Shown here piece by piece: positions 7,226 through 15,473 of a DNA stretch of 21,704 nucleotides (its first letter is position 1; every line of letters begins with the position of its first letter). Made by a program: the position numbers and the translations under genes. Source of the DNA: JBDIAR01 sp039812545. GTDB lineage: Bacteria; Actinomycetota; Actinomycetes; Actinomycetales; Dermatophilaceae. The notes under the pieces were generated by a model. It searched no databases, was not told where the DNA came from, and saw only the letters and a program-made list of their open reading frames with translations. The stretch lies in the NCBI GenBank assembly GCA_039812545.1, contig JBDIAR010000034.1, positions 1 through 21,704 on the forward strand. The letters are read 5' to 3'.

Positions 7226-8430
7226 CCGGCCAGCACCTCCCCGGGATGCGGCAGCTGCTGCAGTGCCTGGGTGTATGCCTGTCGCCGACGCTCCATCGTG
7301 TCGCGGCCGGAGCCGTCGAGCAGTTCCAGCAGCTTGTCGATGGCATCCTCCTCGTCGAAAACCTCGGCGTGGCGCATCAGTCGGTAATAGGGATTGTCCT
7401 TGACGACATGGGCGAGAAACCGGTGCCACCCGACCGGGAACATCCTGAAGGGGTATGCGTTTTCGCACCCATCGAGGCTCTCAGGCAGAGCACGACCGGG
7501 ACGCGCCGGCCACCTCCAGGAGCCGCCTCTCTTGCTGATCGTGTTCCCCAACAGCACGGTGGGCAGCCCGGCGAGGACCAAGCGCGCCATCGACGTGGAG
7601 ATGTGGTTGTCGGCCAGGTACACGTCACTGGCCTCGGCGACATCGGCGAAGTCGGCCGCGCTGAGCTCCTCGAAATGCGCCAACCGCGGTAGCGGGCTGC
7701 GGTGCCCCGGACGCGCACCGACCCAGGCGACGCTCACGCTGTCACCGAGCTCGAGCAGCACTCTGTCGACGGCGGCCTCGCACGCGGCGATGAAGGATTG
7801 AATGCCGGCATACGGCCGATGAGTCGACTGCCACTTGGCGGCGGTGACCAGGACGACCGGTTCGGACATCGGCAGTCCCAGACGACGACGGGCAGCGGCC
7901 CGCGCTTCGAGCGAGCGTGGCGGGATCGATCCGAACAGGGAGTACCGGGCCCCCGCCCCCGTTGCCACGGGCGACAGGATCGGACAGGGTTGCAGACGCA
8001 CGGCGCACCGATCGACATCGAGGTCGCGCAGGTTGCGGGCTCCGAATCCGTAGGTATCGGCGGGGTGACGCGCGGCGCCCCAGTCGTACAGGTCGAATGC
8101 GCATACACGGCCGGAGAAGATGTCGAGGTCCCCGATCGTGAGGCCGTAGTGCTGCTCGCAGAAGGCATAGTTCACGAAGTCGGCGAGCACGACGTCGCGA
8201 GGTCGGTGTCGGCGTTCGACGTCGGCGAAGAGCATTTGGTTGAGCTTCCGCGAACCGGGGACGAGGGTGACCGTGTCGAGACCCGCCGCCGTCAGCCGCT
8301 TCTCGTGTGACGGAGGAGCGAGAAAGATCGGATCGTGTCCTCGTTCACCGGCGCGCTGGGCAAAATCCATGGCGATGCTCAGTTCGCCGTGCGCCCAATA
8401 GCTCGTCACGATGTAGCAGGTTCTCGGCAT
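7222..8430 (-). CDS. Glycosyltransferase-like protein, copy A (DUF6365-like)
   Basis: Encodes 402 residues starting at an ATG 8 nt after the preceding stop. N-terminal unit CYIVTSYWAHGELSIAMDFA with GHDPIFLAPPSHE, a middle strand VVLVTAAKWQ, and a C-terminal half with LADNHISTSMARLVLAGLPTVLLGN are the features expected of a two-Rossmann GT-B fold. The FRMFPVGWHRFLAHVVKDNPY block matches the equivalent block in the following gene. The two copies are clearly related but well diverged, so they may act as a heterodimer or on different substrates or sites. No catalytic residue can be assigned with confidence. Family resemblance to DUF6365 is from memory; no function is established. Confidence 0.75.
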   Translation of the reverse strand: MPRTCYIVTSYWAHGELSIAMDFAQRAGERGHDPIFLAPPSHEKRLTAAGLDTVTLVPGSRKLNQMLFADVERRHRPRDVVLADFVNYAFCEQHYGLTIGDLDIFSGRVCAFDLYDWGAARHPADTYGFGARNLRDLDVDRCAVRLQPCPILSPVATGAGARYSLFGSIPPRSLEARAAARRRLGLPMSEPVVLVTAAKWQSTHRPYAGIQSFIAACEAAVDRVLLELGDSVSVAWVGARPGHRSPLPRLAHFEELSAADFADVAEASDVYLADNHISTSMARLVLAGLPTVLLGNTISKRGGSWRWPARPGRALPESLDGCENAYPFRMFPVGWHRFLAHVVKDNPYYRLMRHAEVFDEEDAIDKLLELLDGSGRDTMERRRQAYTQALQQLPHPGEVLAG

Positions 8431-8438
8431 GGCGCGGC

Positions 8439-9092
8439 TCAGCCCTGTCCGAACAGCTTCGCGTATCGCCGGCGCACGTCGGCCCGCAGACTCGGCTGGG
8501 TCTCCAGCTTGTCGAGCAGCAGGGCGACGGGGATCGTGAGCATCCCCGCCAATGCCCGGACGCGACCCGCCGGGGTTTCGCGGAGGCCGGCGCGCACGAA
8601 CTCATGTGCTTCGTCGATCCGTCCGGCGTCCAGCGCCTCCAAGGCACAGGCGGCGTAAGTGACGAAGAACTCGGGGGCGGCCGGCGCGGAGCGCTGAAGT
8701 TCCAGCATTCGCAGCCGATCTGCCGCGGCATCCTCCACGGTGTAGTCCGTCGGCAGCAGATAGGCGACCATCTCGACGACATCGTCACCCGACAACATCG
8801 TGCAGATCGTGGAGCGCAAGAACACCGCCGGCCAGTGCGCCGAATCCAGGGCGCAACTGCGGTCGAGACCCTCCAGCGCGCCGCACAGGTACTGGTGCTT
8901 GCGCTGCGTGTGACCGGTGCGCTCCATCAAGCGCCATGCTGTCAGCGCATAGTAGAACCACTCGTCGGCCGGGTGTTCGCCTACGTCCGCGCGGCTGCGG
9001 AAATGGTCCAGGAGCGTATCCTTGCCGCTGAGCCGGGTGGCCAGCTCGATGGTGCGCAGGATCTGCTGGTCCAGGTCACGAACTTGTCGCAT
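8439..9092 (-). CDS. Small helical partner protein 1, paired with radical SAM enzyme B
   Basis: Encodes 217 residues, almost all predicted helix, with a TPR-like look (PEFFVTYAACALEALDAGRIDEAHEFVRAGLRETP). The chosen ATG at 9092 overlaps the preceding gene by 17 nt and has a strong GGGGAGA ribosome site 7 nt upstream inside that gene; the longer open frame is a shadow of the radical SAM gene. It is homologous to the product of 10076-10792: both have a W..P.FLR block and a matching ...ALEALDAGRIDEA.. / ...LLRHGLHQGQVDSA.. segment in the same order. Each copy follows a radical SAM gene, suggesting an accessory that binds the substrate peptide or scaffolds that enzyme. The function is inferred; the family is not recognised. 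Confidence 0.75.
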   Translation of the reverse strand: MRQVRDLDQQILRTIELATRLSGKDTLLDHFRSRADVGEHPADEWFYYALTAWRLMERTGHTQRKHQYLCGALEGLDRSCALDSAHWPAVFLRSTICTMLSGDDVVEMVAYLLPTDYTVEDAAADRLRMLELQRSAPAAPEFFVTYAACALEALDAGRIDEAHEFVRAGLRETPAGRVRALAGMLTIPVALLLDKLETQPSLRADVRRRYAKLFGQG

Positions 9093-10050
9093 CAGCGATC
9101 TCCCCGTGTTCCAGCCCCGCAGGGCCGAACTCTGACCAGCCACGGAACTCGGCATACTCCCGGTACACACCACCGCACGGGCCACGGCTTGGGCACTGCT
9201 CGCACGGTTCACCATGGGTGCGCATGCTCGAATCCATGTATGCCTCGTAGTCATCGAGCACCTTGTCGCGGAAGAGCATCGTGAAGTGCTGGTTGTCCCA
9301 ATCGATGAAGTGATCCTGCAGGCCCGGGAGCGTGCAGTGCGGGAACCCTTCGAGGGTAAGGGTGGTGCCCGAGTCCGCCACGCGGTGAGCTGCCTCCAAC
9401 ACATAGGGAGCGACCTCGGCATACCAGGGCGTGACGGCGTCGAAGTTCTTGTATGCCGTGCCTGCGGTGTGCAGTGCCGAGATATTCACGTGATCGACGC
9501 CGAGATCCAGCAGCAGCTCGGCGATCGCCGGTAGATCGGTGTAATTCATTTGGCTGACAACGGTGTTCGTCCGCACATGAGCACCCAGCGCCTTAACATT
9601 GCGAATCCCGTGGATCGCGTGCCGCAGGCTGTCAGCCACGAGGGTGATGCCGTCGTGGACCTGCGAGTTGCTGCCGTGAACCGAGACAACGATCTTCGAA
9701 CAGCCAAGTCCGACAACCTGATCCGCGAACTCCCTACGCGACAGTTTGCGCGCGTTGGTCTGGAGGATGACCGAGGGGTAACCGAGGTCGCGGATGCGTT
9801 GGAGAAGTTCGAGGAAGTCACGCCGCGTGGTGGGTTCACCACCGTGGATGTTCACAGCCGCGTAGCCCTTGCCCTGGTTGGCTTCGAGAAAGGCGACGAT
9901 CTGCCCGGCGGACACCGAGTCCTTGCGCACCGAGGGCGAGTCCACGACACAGAACACGCACCGGTTGTTGCACCTGTCGGTGAAGTGGATACTCAACATG
10001 CGCTCCGCCGCCGACGAGGTGGTGGATTCGGGAATAGTCGTCATAGTCAT
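9076..10050 (-). CDS. Radical SAM enzyme B with C-terminal auxiliary Cys cluster
   Basis: Encodes 324 residues. The radical SAM motif CNNRCVFC (Cys27, 31, 34) holds the [4Fe-4S] cluster that cleaves S-adenosylmethionine, and NIHGGEPT is the GGE SAM-binding motif. Four further cysteines, C239 (EGFPHC) and C283/C286/C292 (CEQCx5C), resemble a SPASM or twitch region carrying an auxiliary iron-sulfur cluster, the hallmark of many peptide-modifying radical SAM enzymes. The ATG at 10050 has GGAGGAG just upstream; a second ATG at 10044 is possible. A 25-nt gap separates it from the previous gene. It is a paralogue of 10785-11759. It likely modifies the acidic precursor, for example by crosslinking, thioether formation or epimerisation; which of these cannot be told from sequence. 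Confidence 0.9.
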   Translation of the reverse strand: MTMTTIPESTTSSAAERMLSIHFTDRCNNRCVFCVVDSPSVRKDSVSAGQIVAFLEANQGKGYAAVNIHGGEPTTRRDFLELLQRIRDLGYPSVILQTNARKLSRREFADQVVGLGCSKIVVSVHGSNSQVHDGITLVADSLRHAIHGIRNVKALGAHVRTNTVVSQMNYTDLPAIAELLLDLGVDHVNISALHTAGTAYKNFDAVTPWYAEVAPYVLEAAHRVADSGTTLTLEGFPHCTLPGLQDHFIDWDNQHFTMLFRDKVLDDYEAYMDSSMRTHGEPCEQCPSRGPCGGVYREYAEFRGWSEFGPAGLEHGEIADATSS

Positions 10051-10075
10051 CGGCTCCTCCGGCGTGAGTTGACGC

Positions 10076-10792
10076 TCAGACGTGTCTCAGGATTGAGGTG
10101 TGGGGGTAGATCGTCCTCGCCGTCCGGAGCACGAGCTCGGCGGCCTCGGGGCGATCGGCCTTGCGCAACAAGGCGACGCAGTCGTGGAAGGGCACCGCCA
10201 GCAGGTCCAGACGGTGACCAGAGGCGGCCACGGGGAACAGCGCGGTGCCTCGCGTGAACTCCTCCAGGGCGCTGTCGACCTGGCCCTGGTGGAGACCATG
10301 ACGAAGGAGAGCGGCCCAGATGCTGCCATGGTGCGCGACCGCCGGCACTCGGCGTTGCCGATCCACGAGCTCCAGCAGATCCGCTCGCGGGTCAATCCGC
10401 TCATAGGCGACGGATCTGATACTGCTCGAGGCAGTCACCAGTTCCGTCGGGAGTATCTCGTTCAGCTCTGCTCGTAGGAAACGCGGCAGCCACCAGCCTG
10501 GCTCACTCGCCAGGCACCGCGTGAACGCCTGGCTGGCCGCGAAACAGTGCAACGCCTTGTCCGAATCGTTCGGGTCGTAGGCGACGTCCAGGTGCGCGCA
10601 AACTCCATAGGCAAAGGCGTCGTCATCGCCGGCGTTCTCCGCTTCGTACCGCTCGCGCAACTGGCGGATGACCTTTGGCCGACTCGGCATCTTCAGGATC
10701 ATGGTCAGGGTCCGGATCAACTCGACCTCGGCTGGCGCGACATCGCGCAACTCCATCGACGCCAGAAGCCGCGAGCCCACAGCATCACTCAT
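10076..10792 (-). CDS. Small helical partner protein 2, paired with radical SAM enzyme A
   Basis: Encodes 238 residues, helical throughout, with helix pairs resembling degenerate TPRs (SALEEFTRGTALFP, DRPEAAELVLRTARTIYP). The ATG at 10792 overlaps the preceding stop by 8 nt; a longer open frame upstream is a shadow. It aligns along much of its length with the 217-residue protein at 8439-9092, so the two arose by duplication together with their radical SAM neighbours. There are no catalytic motifs or metal-binding residues in obvious clusters. A role as a peptide-recognition or docking partner is inferred from the strict pairing. It resembles no leader-binding RRE domain that I recognise: there is no winged-helix pattern with a beta strand. 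Confidence 0.75.
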   Translation of the reverse strand: MSDAVGSRLLASMELRDVAPAEVELIRTLTMILKMPSRPKVIRQLRERYEAENAGDDDAFAYGVCAHLDVAYDPNDSDKALHCFAASQAFTRCLASEPGWWLPRFLRAELNEILPTELVTASSSIRSVAYERIDPRADLLELVDRQRRVPAVAHHGSIWAALLRHGLHQGQVDSALEEFTRGTALFPVAASGHRLDLLAVPFHDCVALLRKADRPEAAELVLRTARTIYPHTSILRHV

Positions 10793-11759
10793 GTTCAGCA
10801 CTCCCCGATTGCACGGGGTAGGCGGCGAATTCGTCCCAACCGACGTGCTCGAGATAACCGCGGTAGACTCCACCGCACTCGTGGGACACGGCGCAGGAAC
10901 GACACGGCGGGCCCTGCGATCGCGTTGTCGTGCAAAGGAATCGATCGAAGTCATCGATGACCATGTTTCGATAGAGGACCTTCAGCTGCTGTCGCCGCCA
11001 AGCGACGTGACGGGCTTCGTGCCCGGGAACCGCGCAGTAGGGGAAGCCCTCAAGCGTCACCGTCGCCCCGGCCGCCACGCCCCGCTCGACGGCGGCCTCG
11101 ATCTGTGGGAACGCTTCCCGGTAGGTGACCAGCAGGTCATCGAGCCGATCTTCCGCACATCCCCCGGGCTGCATCGCCGAGATATTCAGATGCGTAGCCC
11201 CATGCTCCAGACTGATGCGCACGACCTCATCGATATGAGGGGCATTGGGGCGGCATACCACCGTCGTCGTGCGCAAGGTGGCACCACCCGCCGTGATGTG
11301 GGCGAAACCGCGCATGGCGAGCTCGAATGCCTGTGGATGCCCTGCGATCTCGGCCGCGAGGGCCGGCGTGTGGCCGTGGAAGCCGGAGGTGAAGACGTCG
11401 ACTCCGACGGCGTGAACGGCTTCGGCGAAGCGCTCGTTCGCCATCCGGTAGGCATTCGTCTGCACGATGATCCGCTCGTACCCGAGGTCTCGGATGGTCG
11501 TGAGAATCTCGATAAAATCCGGGCGGATGGTCGGCTCGCCGCCATGGATATTCACCGTGCGCCAGTCGCTCCCCGCGTACGTACGAAGGAAATCCACGAT
11601 GTCCGCCGTTCGCACGGCATCGACGGCGTGGTCCGGCGAACCCTCGCCACAAAAGACGCAGCGGGCATTGCAGGTGTCCGTCAGGTGCAGGCTCAGAGTA
11701 TGACTGTCGTACAGCAGACCCTGCGCGATGGTGTCGTGCCCCTCGGCAGCCGTCAGCAT
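10785..11759 (-). CDS. Radical SAM enzyme A with C-terminal auxiliary Cys cluster
   Basis: Encodes 324 residues, the same length as its paralogue at 9076-10050. CNARCVFC (Cys30, 34, 37) is the SAM-cleaving cluster motif and NIHGGEPT the GGE motif. C242 (EGFPYC) and C286/C289/C295 (CRSCx5C, then GGVYRGYLE) form the same four-Cys C-terminal pattern as the paralogue, suggesting an auxiliary cluster. The ATG at 11759 follows the precursor stop by only 5 nt, with no strong ribosome site, so its translation probably depends on that of the precursor. This is the first enzyme after the precursor gene, the usual position for a dedicated maturase. The reaction type is unknown. Confidence 0.9.
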   Translation of the reverse strand: MLTAAEGHDTIAQGLLYDSHTLSLHLTDTCNARCVFCGEGSPDHAVDAVRTADIVDFLRTYAGSDWRTVNIHGGEPTIRPDFIEILTTIRDLGYERIIVQTNAYRMANERFAEAVHAVGVDVFTSGFHGHTPALAAEIAGHPQAFELAMRGFAHITAGGATLRTTTVVCRPNAPHIDEVVRISLEHGATHLNISAMQPGGCAEDRLDDLLVTYREAFPQIEAAVERGVAAGATVTLEGFPYCAVPGHEARHVAWRRQQLKVLYRNMVIDDFDRFLCTTTRSQGPPCRSCAVSHECGGVYRGYLEHVGWDEFAAYPVQSGSAEHE

Positions 11760-11764
11760 GGCGA

Positions 11765-12115
11765 TCAGAGCTGCTCGTCGCCAGGATCGTATTCCTCGTC
11801 CAGGTCGACGAAGTCCTCGGCACTGTACTCGTCGTCTTCGTCTATTTGGCCCTCGTCGGGGGTATAGACGGCTGCGTCGGCGGAGAAGAACTCCTCGAGA
11901 TTCTCTGGAGTCAGCTTGTCCAGATCCTCCGGCTCCAAGCTCTTGACCATGAGCCGCTGCGTGTCCGAGAGATCATAGTCCGCCATCGCCTCGTCCGGAT
12001 CCGAGAGCAGAAGTCGCTTGAACTCCTCGTCGGTGACAACGCGCTTGAAGAGCGCGCTGATCGGCGACAAGGCGTCGCCGCCGCCCGGCGCTGCAGTCGG
12101 AACAGGGTCCTTCAT
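11765..12115 (-). CDS. Candidate precursor or carrier peptide with acidic Tyr-repeat tail
   Basis: Encodes 116 residues. Residues 19-77 are helical and leader-like; FKRLLLSDPDEAMADYDLS resembles the LigA-like helix pattern (LL.DP..A...Y.LS) that I recall from some RiPP leaders. Residues 82-116 are extremely acidic (about 16 Asp/Glu in 35) and hold two aligned 12-residue repeats, 92-103 and 104-115, sharing D.D(D/E)EY followed by an acidic run, with Tyr97 and Tyr109 in register. Tyr84 lies just before them. There are no Cys residues, so thioethers to Cys are excluded. The ATG at 12115 has a GGAGAGAGGG ribosome site and follows a 50-nt gap, the largest inside the operon, which may allow higher expression. 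It could instead be an acidic carrier scaffold. The assignment rests on size, composition and position between four radical SAM genes. Confidence 0.7.
   Translation of the reverse strand: MKDPVPTAAPGGGDALSPISALFKRVVTDEEFKRLLLSDPDEAMADYDLSDTQRLMVKSLEPEDLDKLTPENLEEFFSADAAVYTPDEGQIDEDDEYSAEDFVDLDEEYDPGDEQL
11771..11842 (-). repeat. Two tandem 12-codon repeats in the precursor tail
   Basis: Codons 92-103 (11807-11842) and 104-115 (11771-11806) encode aligned units with the pattern D-x-D-(D/E)-E-Y, then x-x-x-D/E. Both Tyr residues fall at position 6 of the unit. Repeated core segments are a known feature of multi-core RiPP precursors. Confidence 0.6.
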
Positions 12116-12165
12116 GGCAATTCCCTCTCTCCACTAGCTAGACAGATAGGCCAAAATCACGTTCA

Positions 12166-13917
12166 TCACTGGACGTCGGCAGGGTTGCCGACGAGCACTG
12201 CGCCGGCCTCCCGGGCGTCTCGTGCGCGCGCCTTGCCCGCGGCGTCCAACAGCCGCAGCATCTGGTTGATCTCGGTGAACTCGCGACGTTGCAGGCGGCG
12301 GATGCTCCCGAGGCGACGGGCACCCTCGGCTCGGACCTCCACGTGGCTACGGCCGTCGATTTCGTCGAATCCGTGAATATCGAAATTATTGGGTTTGAAA
12401 CCCATACCCTTGCCGCCGGCGAACCACTCCCTGTTCGCCGCGAGCAGGGACTCGTAGGTATTCACGGCCGGGACGATCGTGATGTCGAAACGCTCGGGGT
12501 GCAATCCGATGGTGGAGTTGGGCACGACAAAGTACTGATTACTCTGGAAGAAATTTATCTGCTCCGCGTGGTCGAGCAGAAATGCGGTGGTTTCGTCGAA
12601 GTCTCCGGGATCCTCGTGCGGGAAGCCGACGATCATTTCGAGATTGGCCCAGATCCCGACGTCCTGGCAGATCTGCAGCCCCCTCTCGATCTGTTCCAGG
12701 CTCAGCTTCTTGTCGAGCCGACGCCGCAACTTGTCGCCACCCGTCTCCATCCCGAACCACAGGGCGCGACAACCTGATTCGTGCAGCGCCACGGCGAGCT
12801 GGGGATCGAAGAGGTTGAAGCGGGCACAGTCCTGCCAGTACATGGTGATGCCACGCCTGGCCACCTCCGCGCAGAACTCCTCGACGAAGTGGCGCGAGAG
12901 GTTGAAGTAGTTGTTGTAGAAGTACACGTACTCGGTGTCGTACTCCTGCGTGAGGTATTCGAGATCGTCCACCACGCGGTGCGGGTCGCCCACGACGAGC
13001 GTGCTCTGAGGATCGCTCTCGGCGCAGAAGGCGCAGGCATACGGGCAGTGGTAGTTGAACACATAGGGGATCGTCAGCTTCCCGACGTGGCCTCGGGGCC
13101 GACGGCGGCGGTTTACCTGGTTGGCCAGCTGGTTAAGGTGGGTTGGCCATTTGAACATCTGCTCGATGTTCTGCCGATGAGCGAGGGCGGGGTCGCGTGC
13201 CTGAGCGGGATCCTTCAAGATATTGAGATAGGGCTGGAGGTCGAGCCCGTGGAAGTCGGGTCTGATCACCCTGCTGGGCGCCTGCGGGCGACACCTGATG
13301 GTACCCGGTGAATCGCCACGCGAAACCAAGCCGGGCATGATGTCGCCTTCGCGCGGAACATAGCCCCGGTCGACCTGAAGACGATCGAGGAGGTCGTGCA
13401 TCGCCTCGTGTCCCGAGCCGACGATGATGAACGGGAAGGCTCCCGTCATCACCTCCCACAACTCGGCATACACCTCCTGGAACAGCGTGAGGTAGAAGAC
13501 ATTGTTGCCGCCGATGATGACCGGAATGCCCAGACGCGTGCGGATGTACTTCCCGATGAGCAGTCCGAGGTGAATGGGGAACCAATGGAAGCTGCCGCCG
13601 ATGGACAGACCGACGACGTCGACCTCGGCGATGGCCTTGTCCTTGAGGAACGTCTCGATGACGCGATCGACGTGGTCATCGGGCGCCCCCTGCACGTAGC
13701 CGAGCACGGTCTCCTTGTCGAAGAGGAACATCAGGTCCGCACGCGAGAGCCGACCGTCTTCGACAAACCGGATGAGGTCGGTGTCGAGATCGAACTGCCG
13801 CACCTGGTGGCTGCGCGCCCGCAGGCCGGCCGTCATGATGCCGAGCGTATGCGGGGGGAGCGACACGCCGGAATAGAGGGCCTGCTCCGTCGGGGCGAGC
13901 AACATGCCAACCTTCAT
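12166..13917 (-). CDS. B12-binding-domain-like radical SAM protein 1
   Basis: Encodes 583 residues. The N-terminal 190 or so residues form a Rossmann-like unit of the cobalamin-binding type (DVVGLSIGGS, GIPVIIGGNNVFY, FIIVGSGHEAM) but I see no DxHxxG motif, which many class B radical SAM enzymes also lack. The radical SAM domain begins at LTIPYVFNYH with CPYACAFC (Cys291, 295, 298), followed by YFYNNYFN, FGMETGG and EMIVGFPHED, the usual later strands. The tail ends with an EIDGR.H element shared with its paralogue. ATG at 13917 overlaps the previous stop as ATGA. Enzymes of this architecture methylate unactivated carbons or phosphorus, or catalyse B12-dependent rearrangements. A methylating or other peptide-modifying role is inferred from context. 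Confidence 0.85.
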   Translation of the reverse strand: MKVGMLLAPTEQALYSGVSLPPHTLGIMTAGLRARSHQVRQFDLDTDLIRFVEDGRLSRADLMFLFDKETVLGYVQGAPDDHVDRVIETFLKDKAIAEVDVVGLSIGGSFHWFPIHLGLLIGKYIRTRLGIPVIIGGNNVFYLTLFQEVYAELWEVMTGAFPFIIVGSGHEAMHDLLDRLQVDRGYVPREGDIMPGLVSRGDSPGTIRCRPQAPSRVIRPDFHGLDLQPYLNILKDPAQARDPALAHRQNIEQMFKWPTHLNQLANQVNRRRRPRGHVGKLTIPYVFNYHCPYACAFCAESDPQSTLVVGDPHRVVDDLEYLTQEYDTEYVYFYNNYFNLSRHFVEEFCAEVARRGITMYWQDCARFNLFDPQLAVALHESGCRALWFGMETGGDKLRRRLDKKLSLEQIERGLQICQDVGIWANLEMIVGFPHEDPGDFDETTAFLLDHAEQINFFQSNQYFVVPNSTIGLHPERFDITIVPAVNTYESLLAANREWFAGGKGMGFKPNNFDIHGFDEIDGRSHVEVRAEGARRLGSIRRLQRREFTEINQMLRLLDAAGKARARDAREAGAVLVGNPADVQ

Positions 13918-15473
13918 TCCTCACTTCTCCCTACTGGAGGTGCGACGGTACGGGCCGCCCCGACGACACGACGCCAGCGCCGCGTGGTCTCGGTCTGAAC
14001 GGCGCGGTGGTCCCGGCCGTCGATTTCGCTATAGGAGTACATGTGGGTGTTTCCGGCCGAGACCAGTTCGAGTCTGGGCTCGTCGAAGCCGTCAATGCCC
14101 TCGAGTCGGCGACGAGTCCGGGTCGCGACGTGACGGTGTCCGTCGGCAAGCCGGTGGAGCCGCAGCCGGTAGCGCTCGGGATGCTGCCCCAGCAAAGAGG
14201 ACGGAGTGATGTAGAGCCGGTTCACCCGGATCGAATGGATCAGGCCCTGGTGCCGCTGAAGGAAGCGGCAGGTGGCCTCGACATCGTCGTCCTGTTCACC
14301 GGGGAGCCCGACGATGACGTCGAGGTGGCATTCGATGCCGATCCGAGAGGCGGCGGTGAGAGCTTCCGACGCACCCTGAAGATCGAGGCTCTTCCCCATT
14401 CGGCGCAATACGGATGGGCTGGCGCTCTCCAGGCCGAAGGTGAGGCGATCGCAGCCCGCCGCGCGCATGGCCACCAGCAAGGTTTCGTCCAGGTCTGCGA
14501 ATCGAGCGCAGTCCGACCACCGCAGGTCCAGCTTGCGCCGGATGAGACCCGCGCAGATGTCGTGCGCCCGGCCCACGTCGGAGTTGAAGGCATTGTCGAA
14601 CAACATGAACGATGTCGTGTGATGCTCCTGGTTCAAGGCGGCGAGGTCCTCGACGACGGTGTCCGCGCGGACGCTCGGACCGGCAATCGGCTGCGGGTCG
14701 CGGCTTTGGGCGCAGAAGGCGCACCGCAGCCGACAGCCCGGGTCGAAGACATAGGGGAGGGTCAGGCCCCCCTCGCCTCCGTACCGACCGAGTTCGAAAC
14801 CGTGGAACCGCGGCCGGGCCAAGACCGGGGCGGCCTCGACGGGACGACACACCGGGCTCCCCACCTCCCCACGGGCCACCACTCCGGGGGAGTTCAGGGG
14901 CGCGTCGGGATCGCGGACAAAGGCCGCCAGGGCTTGCTCCCCCGGTCCGCTGACGACCGGGAACCGGGCCAGGACGGCGCGCCACAAGTCGCTGAAAGCG
15001 CCTCGGAAGTCGAAGAGATAGGAGGCATTGCCGCCGCCGAGGACAACGCGACACCCGGCCCGGTGGGCGATCACGGCCAAGACCAGAGCCGCGTGGACTT
15101 CGATGATCGAGAGATCGGAACCCAAAGAGACGCCCACCCACGGCCGGTCGGAAAGATGTCGATCTGCCAGCCACAACTCGAAGAGCTCGGCAACCGGATG
15201 CAGAGTCGCCTCGAGGTCACCGGTCTCGAGCGCTCGCAGGATGGGATCGACATCGGCTAGGCGAGCCAGGTCGGCCGGGGTGATGCGGCCTCGGTCCTGG
15301 TGGGCGGTCAGACGCAAGTCGGCGATGTCCAGGCCTTCGCCCCGCTCGTACAGATGCGCAGCCAGCATCGCAGCTCCCAGGGGAGGCAGCCCGGGAGTCC
15401 TCAAGAAGGAGGTCTCCGACGGCGGGATTACCAAGATCCCCGGTGCCGTCGGTGCTGGCTTGGTGGCAGTCAC
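13914..15473 (-). CDS. B12-binding-domain-like radical SAM protein 2
   Basis: Encodes 519 residues from a GTG at 15473 that overlaps the nucleotidyltransferase stop (GTGA); a longer frame upstream is not real. The N-terminal domain (PGLPPLGAAMLAAHLYERG, WVGVSLGSDLS, CRVVLGGGNASYL, VSGPGEQAL) is a B12-binding-like Rossmann fold without a clear DxHxxG. The radical SAM motif CRLRCAFC (Cys247, 251, 254) is followed by FMLFDNAFNSD, FGLESAS and DVIVGLPGEQ. It is clearly a paralogue of the next gene, sharing RP.FHG..L, LT.PYVF, WxDCARF and EIDGR.H in order. The two probably act at different positions or as a complex. A small C-terminal region rich in Arg (TRRWRRV) could bind the acidic precursor tail; this is speculative. 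Confidence 0.85.
   Translation of the reverse strand: MTATKPAPTAPGILVIPPSETSFLRTPGLPPLGAAMLAAHLYERGEGLDIADLRLTAHQDRGRITPADLARLADVDPILRALETGDLEATLHPVAELFELWLADRHLSDRPWVGVSLGSDLSIIEVHAALVLAVIAHRAGCRVVLGGGNASYLFDFRGAFSDLWRAVLARFPVVSGPGEQALAAFVRDPDAPLNSPGVVARGEVGSPVCRPVEAAPVLARPRFHGFELGRYGGEGGLTLPYVFDPGCRLRCAFCAQSRDPQPIAGPSVRADTVVEDLAALNQEHHTTSFMLFDNAFNSDVGRAHDICAGLIRRKLDLRWSDCARFADLDETLLVAMRAAGCDRLTFGLESASPSVLRRMGKSLDLQGASEALTAASRIGIECHLDVIVGLPGEQDDDVEATCRFLQRHQGLIHSIRVNRLYITPSSLLGQHPERYRLRLHRLADGHRHVATRTRRRLEGIDGFDEPRLELVSAGNTHMYSYSEIDGRDHRAVQTETTRRWRRVVGAARTVAPPVGRSEE

Noticed and set aside
9076..13917. PQQ, mycofactocin or sactipeptide pathway
   Set aside because: There is no PqqD/RRE-type gene, no precursor of the PqqA or MftA type, and the candidate precursor contains no Cys.
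14007..15260. Long open frame on the plus strand (about 417 codons) opposite the second B12-type radical SAM gene
   Set aside because: It is antisense to a well-supported gene with clear motifs and has no recognisable protein features; long antisense frames are routine at this GC content. The same applies to plus-strand frames at 10668-11867 and 19206-20642.
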